64,000 nt of DNA, from the NCBI GenBank assembly GCA_031556375.1, contig JAVBTA010000011.1:62001-126000 (forward strand). Direction: 5' to 3'. The position numbers were made by a program, and so were the translations under genes. This stretch comes from BNXB01 sp031556375. Its GTDB lineage: Bacteria; Bacteroidota; Bacteroidia; Bacteroidales; Azobacteroidaceae. Under the pieces are notes generated by a model. It was not told the DNA's origin and did not search any database. It saw only the letters and a program-made list of their open reading frames with translations. Shown piece after piece: positions 34,219 to 43,889 of this stretch (positions within the stretch are counted from its first letter, which is position 1; every line of letters starts with the position of its first letter).

Positions 34219-37132
34219 CTATTTCTTCGTTTTTTGATAAACACGAACATAATCCACTTCATATTTTAATGGAAAAGCTGAATCGTCAGGAATTCCTCCG
34301 CTTTTTCCAATTGCCAGATTCAATAGAATATAATGTGGCTGTTGGAACGGATTCACATATTTTCCTACGGCTCCATTTTGAGTATCTTTCAGAAAGGTTT
34401 CGTTCAGTAACTCGTTATCCAGATAGAGACGTATTGCTTCTTCATCCCAATCCATACGCCAGACATGAAATTTATCGGCCCATTGAGGATCTTTATCGGT
34501 AAACTTGGAAAACGGTACTGTTTGAGTATTCCACTTTGCTTTATGCTTTTCGTCTGTTCCCCAGGCGGTATTTGCCAGGATGTGAGGTTAAGACACCATT
34601 ACTACACCATGCGTTATCCGGTTGATACCATTGGAGTTCTTCATTTCTTTCAAATCCGCTCTCATAAATCCAGGCATCGGGATCAGGTTTTCCTTCGTAG
34701 TTGAACTCTTCACTCCACACTATACGATAACCGGGGACCTCAGGTATAGCAATATTTTTGCTAACTCTTTCAAGGGTATTTAAATCCCATTTTTCGTGCC
34801 ACCTTAGTATTGGCAAACCATTTTCGAAGTGGATCGGAAGCCATATATAGCGGCCATCGATTGGAGTCCTCGGCGTCCAACGGTCAGCCATAAAAATAAA
34901 CCGGTCTTTTTTCCCGGCTACAGGTAAAATAAACGTACTTTGAGAGGAAAATGTCAGATCAGCATCCTGTCCGACACAAGGATTCGGTAATTCAGTCCAT
35001 GGGCCCATGATACGGTCGGCTATATGCAAACGCGCCGCATTAGGATCCCATCCTGTGCAACCGGAGGTGATCATAAAATAGCGGCCATCTTTTTTGAAGA
35101 TTGCCGGAGCTTCATTGTGTCCTCCAGGGGCAATCCGGATGTATTTTCCCGTATAACCTAAATAATCAGTTGTCAATTCAGCCAGTTGAAGAGTGAGGTT
35201 TTCTTCTGAGGAATAGATATGATACGCTTTTCCGTCGTCATCGACAAACAAAGTCATATCGCGGGACATCTGTCCTCCTTTGAAATCACGGCGTACAAAC
35301 ATTCCATTATCAACGGCTTTACGCCACTGAGGAGTCCACCATTCTTTGAAATCTTCAATCTTAGCCTCAGCTTTTTGTTGCTCTTTTGTCATATTTTGAG
35401 GCCAGATTCCCGCGTTAGGTCGAAGGGTCTTCTGCAATTTGTATGGTCCTGTAGGTTTATCAGAGACTGCAATTCCCACCTGAGCAGCAGAATATCCTTT
35501 TCCACGCAGTTCCAAATGGAAATACATCACGAATTTGCCGGTTTCTTGATTGTATATCACCTTAGGACGTTCGATAACACATCCTTCTGTGATAGCATTG
35601 GTTGTATCGTTTCTTACCACCGGCATTACAATACCCTCATTTGTCCAATTATATAAATCAACTGAAGAATAGCAGGTAACACCTTCCCAAGCAGCATTTG
35701 TGTTTTCTCCTTTATGTTCACCAAACCAATAATATTTTCCCTTATGAAACAAAACACCTCCACCATGGGCATTGATATGAGTTCCGTTATTATCCGGCCA
35801 TATTTCTCCCGGGTAGAAAGCTTTGTGATTTTTCTCTGCCACCTCAAGGTTGACATCCAGGACTCTGACAGGTTGCGGACGAACATCTTTTGTCGCATCA
35901 TTATCAGCCTGTTCCACATTTTGAGTAAAAATATTCAGCCGTTTTCTATTTTTCCAAAGTTCCGTATCGTAACTCGGCTCCCAATCTCCCAATGAATACG
36001 AGGTTAGATCCGTTATTGTCCATTGATTCTTAACCGGATCATCACAAATAGCCATTGATGCATGTTTTCCCCTCTCTTCATCTCTGAAGATCAGATATAT
36101 TTTATTGTTTTCAGCTAAAATCTGAGGTCTTGAAATCGGCAAATATTTTGATCCGGCTCCTTTAAGCGAAAACGGGGTCTTCCGAAACCCCAGATCCAGA
36201 TCATTCCATTTTCCATTTTTCAGATAAATAACATGATACTGAGGAATATCCGAATTTTGTTTCCTATAATACGTTGCGATATAAGGATTTCCTTCTTCAT
36301 CGGCTGTCATTGAGGTCTGATTAATCAGCTCACTGTTCTGTGGTATTTTAACCGCGTACTCCGCTGTAGATGCTGTGATCGGCATCGCATATTCTGCACC
36401 TTTTGAATTTTGCCAGGTTTTCCCTCCATCGGTAGAACGGGCGTAACACATGTCGTGATTCGTTTCTACACTACCAGTCTCTCTCCATACCCACGAAAGA
36501 TGAATTGTTCCTTTGCTATCTATACAAACCTGCCAGTAAGCATTCCGTTGTCCTTCACCATTAATCAGGTTCTCATGTAGAGTTTGCCATTTTTTATCTT
36601 TCGTTATATACTTTTTCATCATCAGGTTCCCATTTCCCGAAGAGCCGTCACGACAGATAAAAATCAGATTTCCATCAGGCATCCTGTAAAATTCGGGATA
36701 AGTAACTTTCTCTTCTTTAACGCCATCCATTGGCTGTATTTCTTCCAGTTCCAGAGATAAAGGCTCTTTACTCTTCGTATATCTCAACGGATTAGCATGA
36801 TGATCCCAGGAAACATGGAGATAGCCATCGCCATCGATCATAATACTGATCATATTATGAGAATCCCGGACATTTCCTTTAAAATTTGTTCTTTTGATGT
36901 TCCAGGATGAATCTCTTAACATCCTTTTTGCCAGACACATATATCCATCCGGATTATAATACGCCATAATTTGTGTATTCCCATGAGTGACCAGAGAGTT
37001 TTTCCGGAAAACAACAGTATTAATTGAGTTATTAGCCCAACCAATAGGAATGTTCTGTCCGAAATTATTTCTTTGCGAGATTCCAGTCTGGAATATAAGA
37101 AGAAAAGCAAATGCCCAAAAGAGATGTTTCAT
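34219..37132 (-). pseudogene. exported BNR_4-GH43-GH16 fusion, GH16 domain disrupted
   Basis: The open part (34541-37132, 863 residues) has a signal peptide (1-19), a BNR_4-type propeller (about 25-430: NTQIMAYYNPDGYMC, LHVSWDHHANPLRY), and a GH43-family propeller (about 445-790: NAHGGGVLFHKGKYYWFGEH, IERPKVIYN, YFMITSGCTGWD). A GH16 domain begins at ~800 (YRIVWSEEFNYEGKPDPDAW, NEELQWYQPDNAWCSNGVL) but stops after ~60 residues. Its tail lies downstream in other frames: ILANTAWGTDEKHK, then KWNTQTVPFSKF...WRMDWDEEAIRLYL to the stop at 34219. The GH16 core with the E-x-D-x-x-E site is deleted (junction near 34585) and a second frameshift lies near 34535. The BNR and GH43 parts could still be made. 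Probable former role: degradation of a complex plant or algal polysaccharide. Confidence 0.8.
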
Positions 37133-37151
37133 ATAGTAGATTTAACTACGC

Positions 37152-37159
37152 CAAAAATA
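37152..37159 (-). promoter_or_regulatory. -7 promoter box for the BNR-GH43 gene
   Basis: Minus strand TATTTTTG fits TAnnTTTG, 19 bases before the start codon at 37132. Confidence 0.5.
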
Positions 37160-37210
37160 AGGAGTTTTTCACAATATCAAAAATTTAACCTCAAATTTAA
37201 AATACTTTGC

Positions 37211-37218
37211 TAATTTTG
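37211..37218 (+). promoter_or_regulatory. -7 promoter box for the EEP-family gene
   Basis: Plus strand TAATTTTG fits TAnnTTTG, 27 bases before the ATG at 37246. Confidence 0.5.
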
Positions 37219-37245
37219 TCGGCATAATTTATTAACATATTTAAA

Positions 37246-38076
37246 ATGAAAAAACTATTATTCATTGCATGCTGCTTATTCTGTTTATCTGTAGCTGCAC
37301 AAAAAGACAACATGCGTGTTGCATCTTATAACCTGCGTCTTGGAACTGCCAATGATGGTGAAAATGCCTGGCCAAACCGCAAGGAAATGGTAAAAAGCCT
37401 TATTACATATCATGATTTCGACATTTTTGGAACACAAGAAGGTTATGATTTTCAATTAAAAGAGATTTGTGAGTTGGATAATTACGCTTATACCGGTCAT
37501 GGTCGCGACGACGGAAAAAGTGGCGGGGAACATTCTGCCATTATTTACAAAAAAGATCGTTTCAAATTGCTTGATTCAGGTGATTTCTGGTTAAGCGAAA
37601 CTCCAGATGAGCCCGGCAAGGGATGGGATGCGAAATGCTGTAACAGAATTTGTTCCTGGGGAAAATTCAAGGATTTAAAATCGAAAAAAGAATTTTATTT
37701 TTTCAATGTACATTTCGATCATGAAGGGGTTGTTGCCCGCAAAGAATCCGGGAAATTAATGGTTCAAAAAATTAAGGAAATTGCAGGTAAATTGCCGTCT
37801 ATCTGTACCGGAGATTTCAACTCGACTCCGGAAACCGAACAAATCAAGGCTTTACAATTTATTTTGAATGATTCCTATCTGATTTCATCACAAAAACCAT
37901 ACGGTCCGGTGGGTACTTTCAATTCATTCAAATTAACAGCTGCGTTAAAAGATCGTATCGATTATATTTTTATGGACAATAGAATAAAGGTTCTGAAATA
38001 TGGAGTCCTGACCGACATGAATAACGGACGTTTCCCATCAGACCACTTCCCTGTAGTTGTAGACATGAGCTGGTAA
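37246..38076 (+). CDS. secreted endonuclease/exonuclease/phosphatase family protein
   Basis: 276 residues with signal peptide (1-18, ending SVAA). EEP-fold landmarks: MRVASYNLRLG (metal-ligand Asn), FGTQEGYDFQ (catalytic Glu, about residue 64), FFNVHFDHEGVVARKES (about 155), CTGDFNSTPET (about 190) and the terminal SDHFPVVVDM. The family includes sphingomyelinases, inositol phosphatases and nucleases; the substrate cannot be told. It lies beside the phosphate regulon, compatible with phosphate scavenging, but on the opposite strand. Confidence 0.88.
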   Translation: MKKLLFIACCLFCLSVAAQKDNMRVASYNLRLGTANDGENAWPNRKEMVKSLITYHDFDIFGTQEGYDFQLKEICELDNYAYTGHGRDDGKSGGEHSAIIYKKDRFKLLDSGDFWLSETPDEPGKGWDAKCCNRICSWGKFKDLKSKKEFYFFNVHFDHEGVVARKESGKLMVQKIKEIAGKLPSICTGDFNSTPETEQIKALQFILNDSYLISSQKPYGPVGTFNSFKLTAALKDRIDYIFMDNRIKVLKYGVLTDMNNGRFPSDHFPVVVDMSW

Positions 38077-38091
38077 TTTTTTTATAAATTC

Positions 38092-38144
38092 AAGGCGCAA
38101 AGATGCGAAGAAAAGGATTAAGAAACTTCGCATCTTTGTGCCTT
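38092..38144. terminator. bidirectional terminator between the EEP gene and phoR
   Basis: Nineteen-base arms, 38092-38110 and 38126-38144 (AAGGCGCAAAGATGCGAAG and complement, one G/T mismatch), enclose a 15-nt loop between convergent genes. The EEP side is preceded by T-rich and followed by T-containing sequence. Confidence 0.7.
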
Positions 38145-38157
38145 TGTGTTTATATAA

Positions 38158-39897
38158 TTATCTTGTTTTCTTTAGTGTAAACAGGAATTCCAATCCTCCT
38201 TCCTTACGGTTTTTCGCTGTAATTTCTCCTTTGTGAAATAAAACGGCATTCTTTACAATCGAAAGACCTAGTCCGGATCCTCCGGTATCGCGGGTGCGAC
38301 CTTCGTTAACCCTGTAGAATCGTTCGAATAAGCGGGAAAGATATTTTTCTTCAACTCCGCTTCCCGTGTCATAATAAGAAAAATAATAATACTCATTATC
38401 CTCCATGTAGCTGCAAATATTGATACTAATATCATCTCCTGCATGGGCAATGGAATTATCGGCAAGGTTACGGAAGATCGAATACAGCAACATCCTGTTA
38501 CCTTCTATTTTGACAGATTCGTCTACCTGAAGTTTAAAATCTATATGATGTTCCTGAAAACGATCGGATAAATCCGTACGTAACTCATCCAGCAAGGAAC
38601 AAATCCCTACCGGTTCTATTTCAAACCGGTCGCTCGCTTCTTCAATGCGGGTAAGAACTGAAATATCCTGTATCAGTTCGGATAAACGAATAATCTGAGC
38701 ATACGAACGATCTATAAAAAACTGCCTTTTTTCGGCATCGATAGATTGTTCTTTCAGGGTTTCAAGATATCCACGAATACTTGTCACAGGTGTACGTAAC
38801 TCATGAGCGATACTATTGGTCATTTCCTGTTTCAACAGACGGGTTTTTTCCATCTTTGTAATATTATCAATAGTTACTTCAAAACTGTTATCTTCAAATC
38901 GAACAGACTTCAACTGATAATACTTACCTCCTTTTTCTATCTTTTCATCATACAAGGCCCCTTGTCCTTTAGCCGGTTTATTCAAAAAGTTTTGTAGCCC
39001 AATAAAAATTTCCTCATGAAATATAGCATCAACATTTAACGTCGGCCTATCGCACAAAGCATTCAGATACTGCATAAAATGCGAGTTCGAATACAACTTT
39101 TTGCGCTTCGAAGTAAAAAAACAAACTCCTTCTTCGACCGACTGAAAGTGTTGAAGTAACTTTTCTTTTTCAACCAGAAGTTTTTTCCGGTTATCTTCCA
39201 GCTTTTTATACAGAAGCACTATTTCTTTTCCTATCTCACCTAATTCATCGTCGTGAAAATCAATTTGTTGTAAATCAGCTTTCTCATCACGCGCGGAAAC
39301 TACAAAGTCTTTCAACTGGGCTATTGATTTTCCAAAACGGTTTGAAATATAGATCAGAGCTATCAATACTGCAAAAAACAGGAATATGATAAAATAAAGG
39401 AATACATTATCCGACTTGAAGAAGTCTTTCACCAAAACATCGTACGGAGAAGCTATCCGGATAAAAAATCCATCGTAATGGATCGCATAATACATAAACT
39501 CTTTGTTATCGAGTGATGCCGATTTACGGATGTCCGACCCGAATTCCTTCACTTTGGCTTTTTGTATCTCCGGACGATCCAGGTGATTCGCCATTGATGC
39601 AGTCGTATTTATATCGTTATCAAAAATGACCGTTCCATCATCTTTTATAATTGATATCCTTAACCTAGGAGGTAACAGAGGCAATAATCCTTTCAGTTCA
39701 TCGATATTATCGAAACCAATATTGTTCTGAATCAGGTATAAATGCACAAATTCCGTGTACACTTTCTGATCGGACTCAAAAATTTCCTTCTTATATTTAT
39801 GCTCGCGAGAATCTTCAAACAGTACCACTGCTCCCGTAAACAAGGCAAATACAATGAAGAAATAAAGAAATATTTTCTGTTTATAATTCAGTTTCAT
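38158..39897 (-). CDS. phoR: phosphate-regulon-type sensor histidine kinase PhoR
   Basis: 579 residues. Two transmembrane helices (about 9-26 and 166-186) bracket a periplasmic domain; a HAMP-like linker follows, then a PAS-like segment (~240-330), the HisKA motif SIAHELRTPVTSIRGYLE with phospho-accepting His (about 362), and a HATPase domain with N box FRNLADNSIAHAG, G1 YDTGSGVEEKYL and G2 GGSGLGLSIVKNAV. It follows phoB by 4 bases and ends the pst-pho operon. Phosphate status is probably signalled through PstSCAB/PhoU. Confidence 0.93.
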   Translation of the reverse strand: MKLNYKQKIFLYFFIVFALFTGAVVLFEDSREHKYKKEIFESDQKVYTEFVHLYLIQNNIGFDNIDELKGLLPLLPPRLRISIIKDDGTVIFDNDINTTASMANHLDRPEIQKAKVKEFGSDIRKSASLDNKEFMYYAIHYDGFFIRIASPYDVLVKDFFKSDNVFLYFIIFLFFAVLIALIYISNRFGKSIAQLKDFVVSARDEKADLQQIDFHDDELGEIGKEIVLLYKKLEDNRKKLLVEKEKLLQHFQSVEEGVCFFTSKRKKLYSNSHFMQYLNALCDRPTLNVDAIFHEEIFIGLQNFLNKPAKGQGALYDEKIEKGGKYYQLKSVRFEDNSFEVTIDNITKMEKTRLLKQEMTNSIAHELRTPVTSIRGYLETLKEQSIDAEKRQFFIDRSYAQIIRLSELIQDISVLTRIEEASDRFEIEPVGICSLLDELRTDLSDRFQEHHIDFKLQVDESVKIEGNRMLLYSIFRNLADNSIAHAGDDISINICSYMEDNEYYYFSYYDTGSGVEEKYLSRLFERFYRVNEGRTRDTGGSGLGLSIVKNAVLFHKGEITAKNRKEGGLEFLFTLKKTR

Positions 39898-39901
39898 GTC
39901 T

Positions 39902-40594
39902 TTAATTTATTTCAGGATTAAAACAATATCCATATCCGGAACGATTAGTTATATACACGGCATGAGAACCCAATTTTTTCCTTAACCTGGTGATGTGTAC
40001 GTCGACTGTGCGTTCAAGAACATAACTTTCATCGCCCCATACTTTATCCAGGATCTCTTCGCGGCTATAGACCCGCAATGGGTTCTTAAATAACAGGTAT
40101 AGTATTTCAAATTCTTTTTTGGTCAGCATAACCGGCAGTCCGTTGATATGAATTTGTTTGGATTTCAGATTAATAACCAACCCATCAAAATCGAATTCTT
40201 TTTTCTCCGTATTTTTATTATCTGCTTCGGTACGCTTCAGGACTGCTTTCACCCGGGCAATTACTTCTTTAATAGAGAATGGTTTGGAAATATAGTCGTC
40301 TCCTCCGACAGAAAAGCCTGTCAACATATCATTTTCGGTATCTTTGGCTGTCAGAAAGATAATTGGAACTGGATTTCCATCTTTTCTTAATTTCTCAGCC
40401 ATACGGAACCCGGAGATACCTCCCATCATCACATCCAACAAAATCAGCTGATAAGTGTTATTTTCAAGTAACTTCAGAGCTTGTTCCGCCGAGATTGCCG
40501 TATCGACACCAAAACCTTCACTTTCAAGGTTGAATTGCAGGATCTCCCGGATATCCAGCTCATCATCTACAACTAAAATTTCCTTATTCAACAT
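39902..40594 (-). CDS. phoB: response regulator PhoB, OmpR family
   Basis: 230 residues. Receiver domain with acidic pocket VVDDELD, phospho-acceptor Asp in LILLDVMMGG (about 54), IIFLTA and the lysine in ISKPFSIKEV. The winged-helix output domain (about 135-228) has MLTKKEFEILYLLFKNP and RTVDVHITRLRKKLG. Together with the adjacent phoR it is the phosphate-limitation two-component system. PhoB-type proteins bind 11-bp-spaced direct repeats; such repeats stand before pstS in this operon. Confidence 0.94.
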   Translation of the reverse strand: MLNKEILVVDDELDIREILQFNLESEGFGVDTAISAEQALKLLENNTYQLILLDVMMGGISGFRMAEKLRKDGNPVPIIFLTAKDTENDMLTGFSVGGDDYISKPFSIKEVIARVKAVLKRTEADNKNTEKKEFDFDGLVINLKSKQIHINGLPVMLTKKEFEILYLLFKNPLRVYSREEILDKVWGDESYVLERTVDVHITRLRKKLGSHAVYITNRSGYGYCFNPEIN

Positions 40595-40613
40595 ATCTGT
40601 AACTCTTTAAATT

Positions 40614-41288
40614 TTATTTTGCATGACGAATATCTTTCCCTTCTATCAAATAAATCGCAGCTTCTGCTATATTCGTTGCATTGTCAGCAATACGTTCTAT
40701 GTTATATGACATGCTGTTGATGCAAGTGACATTCAACAAGTCTTGCGAAGATAATGACTTTTCAGTAAAAGACTGCTGTATTTTATCATTTACTTCTTTT
40801 AATAACTTGTCTACCTTATCATCGATGGCTATTGTATCATGAGCCATGGTATTGTCTTCACATGAAAAGGCAAAAACTGCATTTTTCACCATTTTTTCGG
40901 CAGCCTTCAACATTTTAACAAGAATTAAACGAAATTCGGCAAACGCTTCGGAATCAAACCGGGTTTTCATGGTAAAATGAGCGACATTCAGTACCAAATC
41001 TCCAATACGTTCAAGGAAAAAGGTCATATCGATATACGCAATCAACTTTCTCATATCCGTTGCCTTTGGAGAAAAAAGGAATACGGCATTGATGATTTCA
41101 TCCCGGATCATCACGTCTAATCCATCGATCAACACCTCATTTTTCTCTACCTCCGCATGGATTGTTCCTTCCCTCAGGTCTTGTTCCAGTATTTGACGGG
41201 TAAGTTGCAATTGTTTCAGTACCAACTCCGAAAGTAATAGAAAATCGCCTGACAGTTTATCCAAATATTTCGATCTTATCGTCACCAT
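40614..41288 (-). CDS. phoU: phosphate signalling protein PhoU
   Basis: 224 residues, all-helical, with the two repeated PhoU units: VLKQLQLTRQILEQD...EVEKNEVLIDGLDVMIRDE and LVKMLKAAEKMVKNA...IDDKVDKLLKEVND, each with the acidic E/D-x-x-x-D metal-cluster motif. PhoU links the Pst transporter to PhoR and keeps the kinase off when phosphate is plentiful. It stands between pstB (59 bases) and phoB (19 bases). Confidence 0.94.
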   Translation of the reverse strand: MVTIRSKYLDKLSGDFLLLSELVLKQLQLTRQILEQDLREGTIHAEVEKNEVLIDGLDVMIRDEIINAVFLFSPKATDMRKLIAYIDMTFFLERIGDLVLNVAHFTMKTRFDSEAFAEFRLILVKMLKAAEKMVKNAVFAFSCEDNTMAHDTIAIDDKVDKLLKEVNDKIQQSFTEKSLSSQDLLNVTCINSMSYNIERIADNATNIAEAAIYLIEGKDIRHAK

Positions 41289-41347
41289 TTTTATTTATAT
41301 TAATCTTATTACTAATGAATTACACATTTAAGTACTTTATATTTTAA

Positions 41348-42115
41348 CTATCCAAATACTCCTGTCAGATATTCCTCTGTCCGTTTGTCTTTTGGTTTTG
41401 TAAACATTTGTTTTGTAGTATCATGTTCAACCAAATCTCCAAGATACATAAACATCGAGTAGTCGGATATCCGGGCTGCCTGTGCCATATTGTGAGTCAC
41501 AATCACAATTGTATATTGTTCTTTCAATTCCAACAGCAACTCTTCAATATGATTTGTAGATATCGGATCCAGAGCTGAAGTCGGTTCATCCATCAACAAC
41601 AATTCGGGTTTAAGAGCCAATGCCCTTGCAATACACAGACGTTGTTGTTGTCCCCCGGAAAGAAACGATCCTTTTTTATTCATTGTGTCCTTTACCTCAT
41701 CCCACAAAGTTACGTTACGAAGGCTTGTTTCCACAATTTCCTGTTTCTCCTGTTTATTCAGACGAATTCCATTCAGGGTATATCCCGCAAGCACATTGTC
41801 ATAGATACTCATTGTCGGAAACGGATTCGGGCGTTGGAATACCATTCCGGCTCTCCGGCGGACTTCCATCGGATTCATTTCCAGGACATTTTTTCCTTTT
41901 AACAGGATTTCTCCTGTCGTCTTAATATTAGGATAGAGTTCATGCATCCTGTTGATAGCCCGCAACAAAGTACTTTTTCCACATCCGGATGGCCCCATAA
42001 TTGCAGTAATCGTATTCTCCTGAAATTCAGCAGATACATTATTCACGGCATTTTTCCCAGGGGTATAAGATACACAGACATCTTTCAATTCCAATATATT
42101 CATTGTATTTTCCAT
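41348..42115 (-). CDS. pstB: phosphate ABC transporter ATP-binding protein
   Basis: 255 residues. Walker A GPSGCGKSTLL (about 41-51), Q-loop MVFQRPNPFP, ABC signature LSGGQQQRLCIARAL, Walker B LLLMDEPTSALD and the H-loop THN. PstB powers high-affinity phosphate import. Two starts are possible: 42115, or the ATG at 42103, which overlaps the pstA stop in the coupling form ATGA; both leave the protein intact. Confidence 0.96.
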   Translation of the reverse strand: MENTMNILELKDVCVSYTPGKNAVNNVSAEFQENTITAIMGPSGCGKSTLLRAINRMHELYPNIKTTGEILLKGKNVLEMNPMEVRRRAGMVFQRPNPFPTMSIYDNVLAGYTLNGIRLNKQEKQEIVETSLRNVTLWDEVKDTMNKKGSFLSGGQQQRLCIARALALKPELLLMDEPTSALDPISTNHIEELLLELKEQYTIVIVTHNMAQAARISDYSMFMYLGDLVEHDTTKQMFTKPKDKRTEEYLTGVFG

Positions 42116-42972
42116 TTATTTGCCACCTGTTTTGCTATCAGGTTTAAAGTCAGAATTAATAATAGGAGCAGAAGTGACGACGACCAGATCAAATCGATCA
42201 AATTCGGATCATTATAAAATTCCCAGATCAATAACGGTAATGAGCTCGTTGGTTTAGACCAATCCCAGTTAATAGCAGCCGCACCTAAAGCAGTCAGCAT
42301 CAATGGAGCTGTTTCCCCCATAATCCGCGACACTGCCAACAAAATACCTGTAAATAATCCGCCAAAGGCAGATGGGAGCAATATCTTCAGAATAACATTG
42401 GTATATGAAGCTCCCAAGGCCAGTCCTGCTTCTTTTAGCGTACCCGGAAGCATATTCAATGTTTCTTCCGTCGAACGTATCACCAAAGGTAACATCATAA
42501 TTGCCAAAGCCACACTTCCCGCCAACGCTGAATAACTATGCATCGGTTTAACAATCCAGGCATAAGCGATTATTCCGATTACAATCGACGGAATTCCTTG
42601 CACCAGGTCGGTAAGGAAACGGATTAATCCGGAAAAACGGGTCGTTTTTTTTTCAGAAAGATATATTCCTGCTAAAATTCCTATCGGTATTGCAAAGAGG
42701 ATTGCAATTCCAATAATCAATAAACTACCGGTAATTCCATTCAAAACTCCGCCCGGGATCACAGAATGACTCATTTTAGCCAGCATAGCATCCATCGAAG
42801 TGGGAGCTACCTCAGTAAAAAAGCTGATATTAAGCTGTTTATATCCTTTTTTCAACAACTCCCATATGATAAAGAACAAAGGAAGCATGGTAATTCCGGA
42901 CATAGTACAGACAAAAATAAAGAATGCTTTATTTTTTTTGTCCCGAAATCCCATAGAAGTTTGTAATGCCAT
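42100..42972 (-). CDS. pstA: phosphate ABC transporter permease PstA
   Basis: 290 residues from the ATG at 42972 (a TTG two codons upstream keeps the frame open). Six hydrophobic segments and the permease EAA-like loop GTLKEAGLALGASYTNVILKILLP are visible; MGETAPLMLTALGA is characteristic of PstA. Inner-membrane half of the phosphate channel with PstC. The 30 bases before it are heptad repeats rather than an SD. Confidence 0.95.
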   Translation of the reverse strand: MALQTSMGFRDKKNKAFFIFVCTMSGITMLPLFFIIWELLKKGYKQLNISFFTEVAPTSMDAMLAKMSHSVIPGGVLNGITGSLLIIGIAILFAIPIGILAGIYLSEKKTTRFSGLIRFLTDLVQGIPSIVIGIIAYAWIVKPMHSYSALAGSVALAIMMLPLVIRSTEETLNMLPGTLKEAGLALGASYTNVILKILLPSAFGGLFTGILLAVSRIMGETAPLMLTALGAAAINWDWSKPTSSLPLLIWEFYNDPNLIDLIWSSSLLLLLLILTLNLIAKQVANKWKIQ

Positions 42973-42999
42973 TCTCAATTTTCAATTCTTAATTCTTAA
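42973..42999 (-). repeat. heptad repeat spacer between pstC and pstA
   Basis: On the minus strand the 27-base gap is made of about four imperfect heptamers of the type GAATTAA/GAATTGA. The same heptamer forms the arm of the element at 19281 and appears between the DUF3127 and AddB-like genes (1203-1216). Confidence 0.5.
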
Positions 43000-43854
43000 T
43001 TAACTTCTCATTCCCCTCATCGCCAACTTTGCCACTGAATTAATAATCGCAGTTATCAAAAACAACAACAATCCAATCGCTATCAATGAACTGAGTTTTA
43101 ATCCGGAGGCTTCACCGAATTGGTTTGCGATCACACTCGCCATTGTATTTCCGGTATCCGTTATTGAATGAGGTATATTATTTGTATTTCCTATCAGCAT
43201 AGTCACCGCCATCGTTTCTCCCAGTGCGCGTCCCAATGCTAATATATATGATGCCAATATTCCTGATCCTGCAACAGGGAAGCTCACCTTACCTATCACT
43301 TCCAACCGGGTAGCCCCTAAACTATAAGCCCCTTCTTTCAGATCGTTGGGAACCATACTGAGAAACTCGGAGGTCAGAGATGATGCATAGGGTATAATCA
43401 TAATGGCTAAAACCAATGATGCGGTAAGTATTCCGAAACCCTGTTCATTCAAGCCCAAAGAGATAATGATCGGACGTAAAGTATAAAAACCCCATAAACC
43501 ATAAACAATCGATGGGATTCCCGCCAGAAGATTCACAACGGATCCTACTATCGAAGCGACTTTCTTTCCTTTGAAATATTCTCCGGTAAACAAAGCTACA
43601 GGGAAGGAAAACGGGATACAGAAAAGTAGCGCCAGTAGTGAGGTCATTAATGTTCCTGCAATAAAAGAAAAAGCTCCATATTGTTCACTATCAGGTCGCG
43701 GATCCCACTCCGGAGACATGATAAATTTCCAAAATCCAAAATGAGAGAATGCTCCTGTCGACTGCGTCACCAACGAATAGACTATCCCTGCCGTCAGGAA
43801 TAAAATCAATAATGCGGCAGTAAATAAAAGCGATTTGAAAATTTTATCTTTCAT
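43000..43854 (-). CDS. pstC: phosphate ABC transporter permease PstC
   Basis: 284 residues with an N-terminal membrane helix (about 9-29) and five or more further helices. The cytoplasmic loop LKEGAYSLGATRLEVIGKVSFP and ALGRALGETMAVTMLIGN are typical PstC motifs. Forms the transmembrane pore with PstA. 27 bases before pstA and 35 after pstS. Confidence 0.95.
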   Translation of the reverse strand: MKDKIFKSLLFTAALLILFLTAGIVYSLVTQSTGAFSHFGFWKFIMSPEWDPRPDSEQYGAFSFIAGTLMTSLLALLFCIPFSFPVALFTGEYFKGKKVASIVGSVVNLLAGIPSIVYGLWGFYTLRPIIISLGLNEQGFGILTASLVLAIMIIPYASSLTSEFLSMVPNDLKEGAYSLGATRLEVIGKVSFPVAGSGILASYILALGRALGETMAVTMLIGNTNNIPHSITDTGNTMASVIANQFGEASGLKLSSLIAIGLLLFLITAIINSVAKLAMRGMRS

Positions 43855-43889
43855 TTTTTAAGATTGAAGACTTATTTTTGTCCAGCGTC

